DNA of 64,000 nt from Ficedula albicollis. Its lineage: Eukaryota > Chordata > Aves > Passeriformes > Muscicapidae. Both the position numbers and the translations under genes were made by a program. Positions 62,263 through 64,000 of this stretch are shown piece by piece. The notes beneath the pieces were generated by a model, which was not told the DNA's origin, did no database searches, and was given only the letters and a program-made list of their open reading frames with translations. The stretch spans positions 3,726,757-3,790,756 of the forward strand of contig NC_021680.1 of assembly GCF_000247815.1 (NCBI RefSeq), written 5' to 3'. Position 1 is the stretch's first letter. Every line of letters starts with the position of its first letter.

Positions 62263-64000
<1,738 letters not shown>

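Overview
The window looks like a bird nuclear chromosome segment. It contains intron-bearing vertebrate genes with compact introns, CR1 LINE tails, avian-type endogenous retrovirus LTRs, and a block holding TNFSF4, TADA1, PRDX6 and FAM78B, all on human 1q24-q25. A passerine or other neoavian is likely, but the species cannot be fixed from sequence alone. Nothing bacterial, no CRISPR array and no tRNA or rRNA gene was seen.

Layout. 1-3469: intergenic, with a minus-strand solo LTR (210-747) and an N gap. 3470-12752: TNFSF4 (OX40 ligand) on the minus strand, with three coding exons, the last present twice in tandem. Its first intron holds a 22-bp minisatellite carrying duplicated solo LTRs. 12753-33300: a gene-poor stretch with an artificial poly-C block, CR1 tails, LTR pieces, a triple p53-type half-site and a decayed retrovirus remnant (integrase/env/3' LTR). 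33555-46555: TADA1 on the minus strand, with all eight coding exons located (335 aa). 46680-53539: PRDX6 on the plus strand, with all five exons, sharing a 124-bp head-to-head promoter with TADA1. 53540-58799: PRDX6 3' end and intergenic/3' UTR DNA. 58800-61077: the last two exons of FAM78B on the minus strand. 62047-62221: one exon of a PLPP6/PLPP7-family phosphatase on the plus strand, divergent from FAM78B. 62222-64000: mostly artificial poly-C, then unassigned DNA.

The genes do not form a pathway. TNFSF4 is an immune co-stimulatory ligand, TADA1 a SAGA coactivator subunit, PRDX6 an antioxidant and phospholipase enzyme, FAM78B is uncharacterised, and the PLPP-family gene is a polyisoprenoid/lipid phosphatase relative. 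TADA1 and PRDX6 are linked through their shared CpG-rich promoter.

Quality warning. Five homopolymer C blocks (46-1035 nt, 2936 nt in total) are almost certainly sequencing or assembly artefacts. One sits inside PRDX6 exon 1 and breaks the frame there. Others replace the 5' part of FAM78B and both flanks of the PLPP-family exon. Most long ORFs in the window are translations of these blocks or of the minisatellite.
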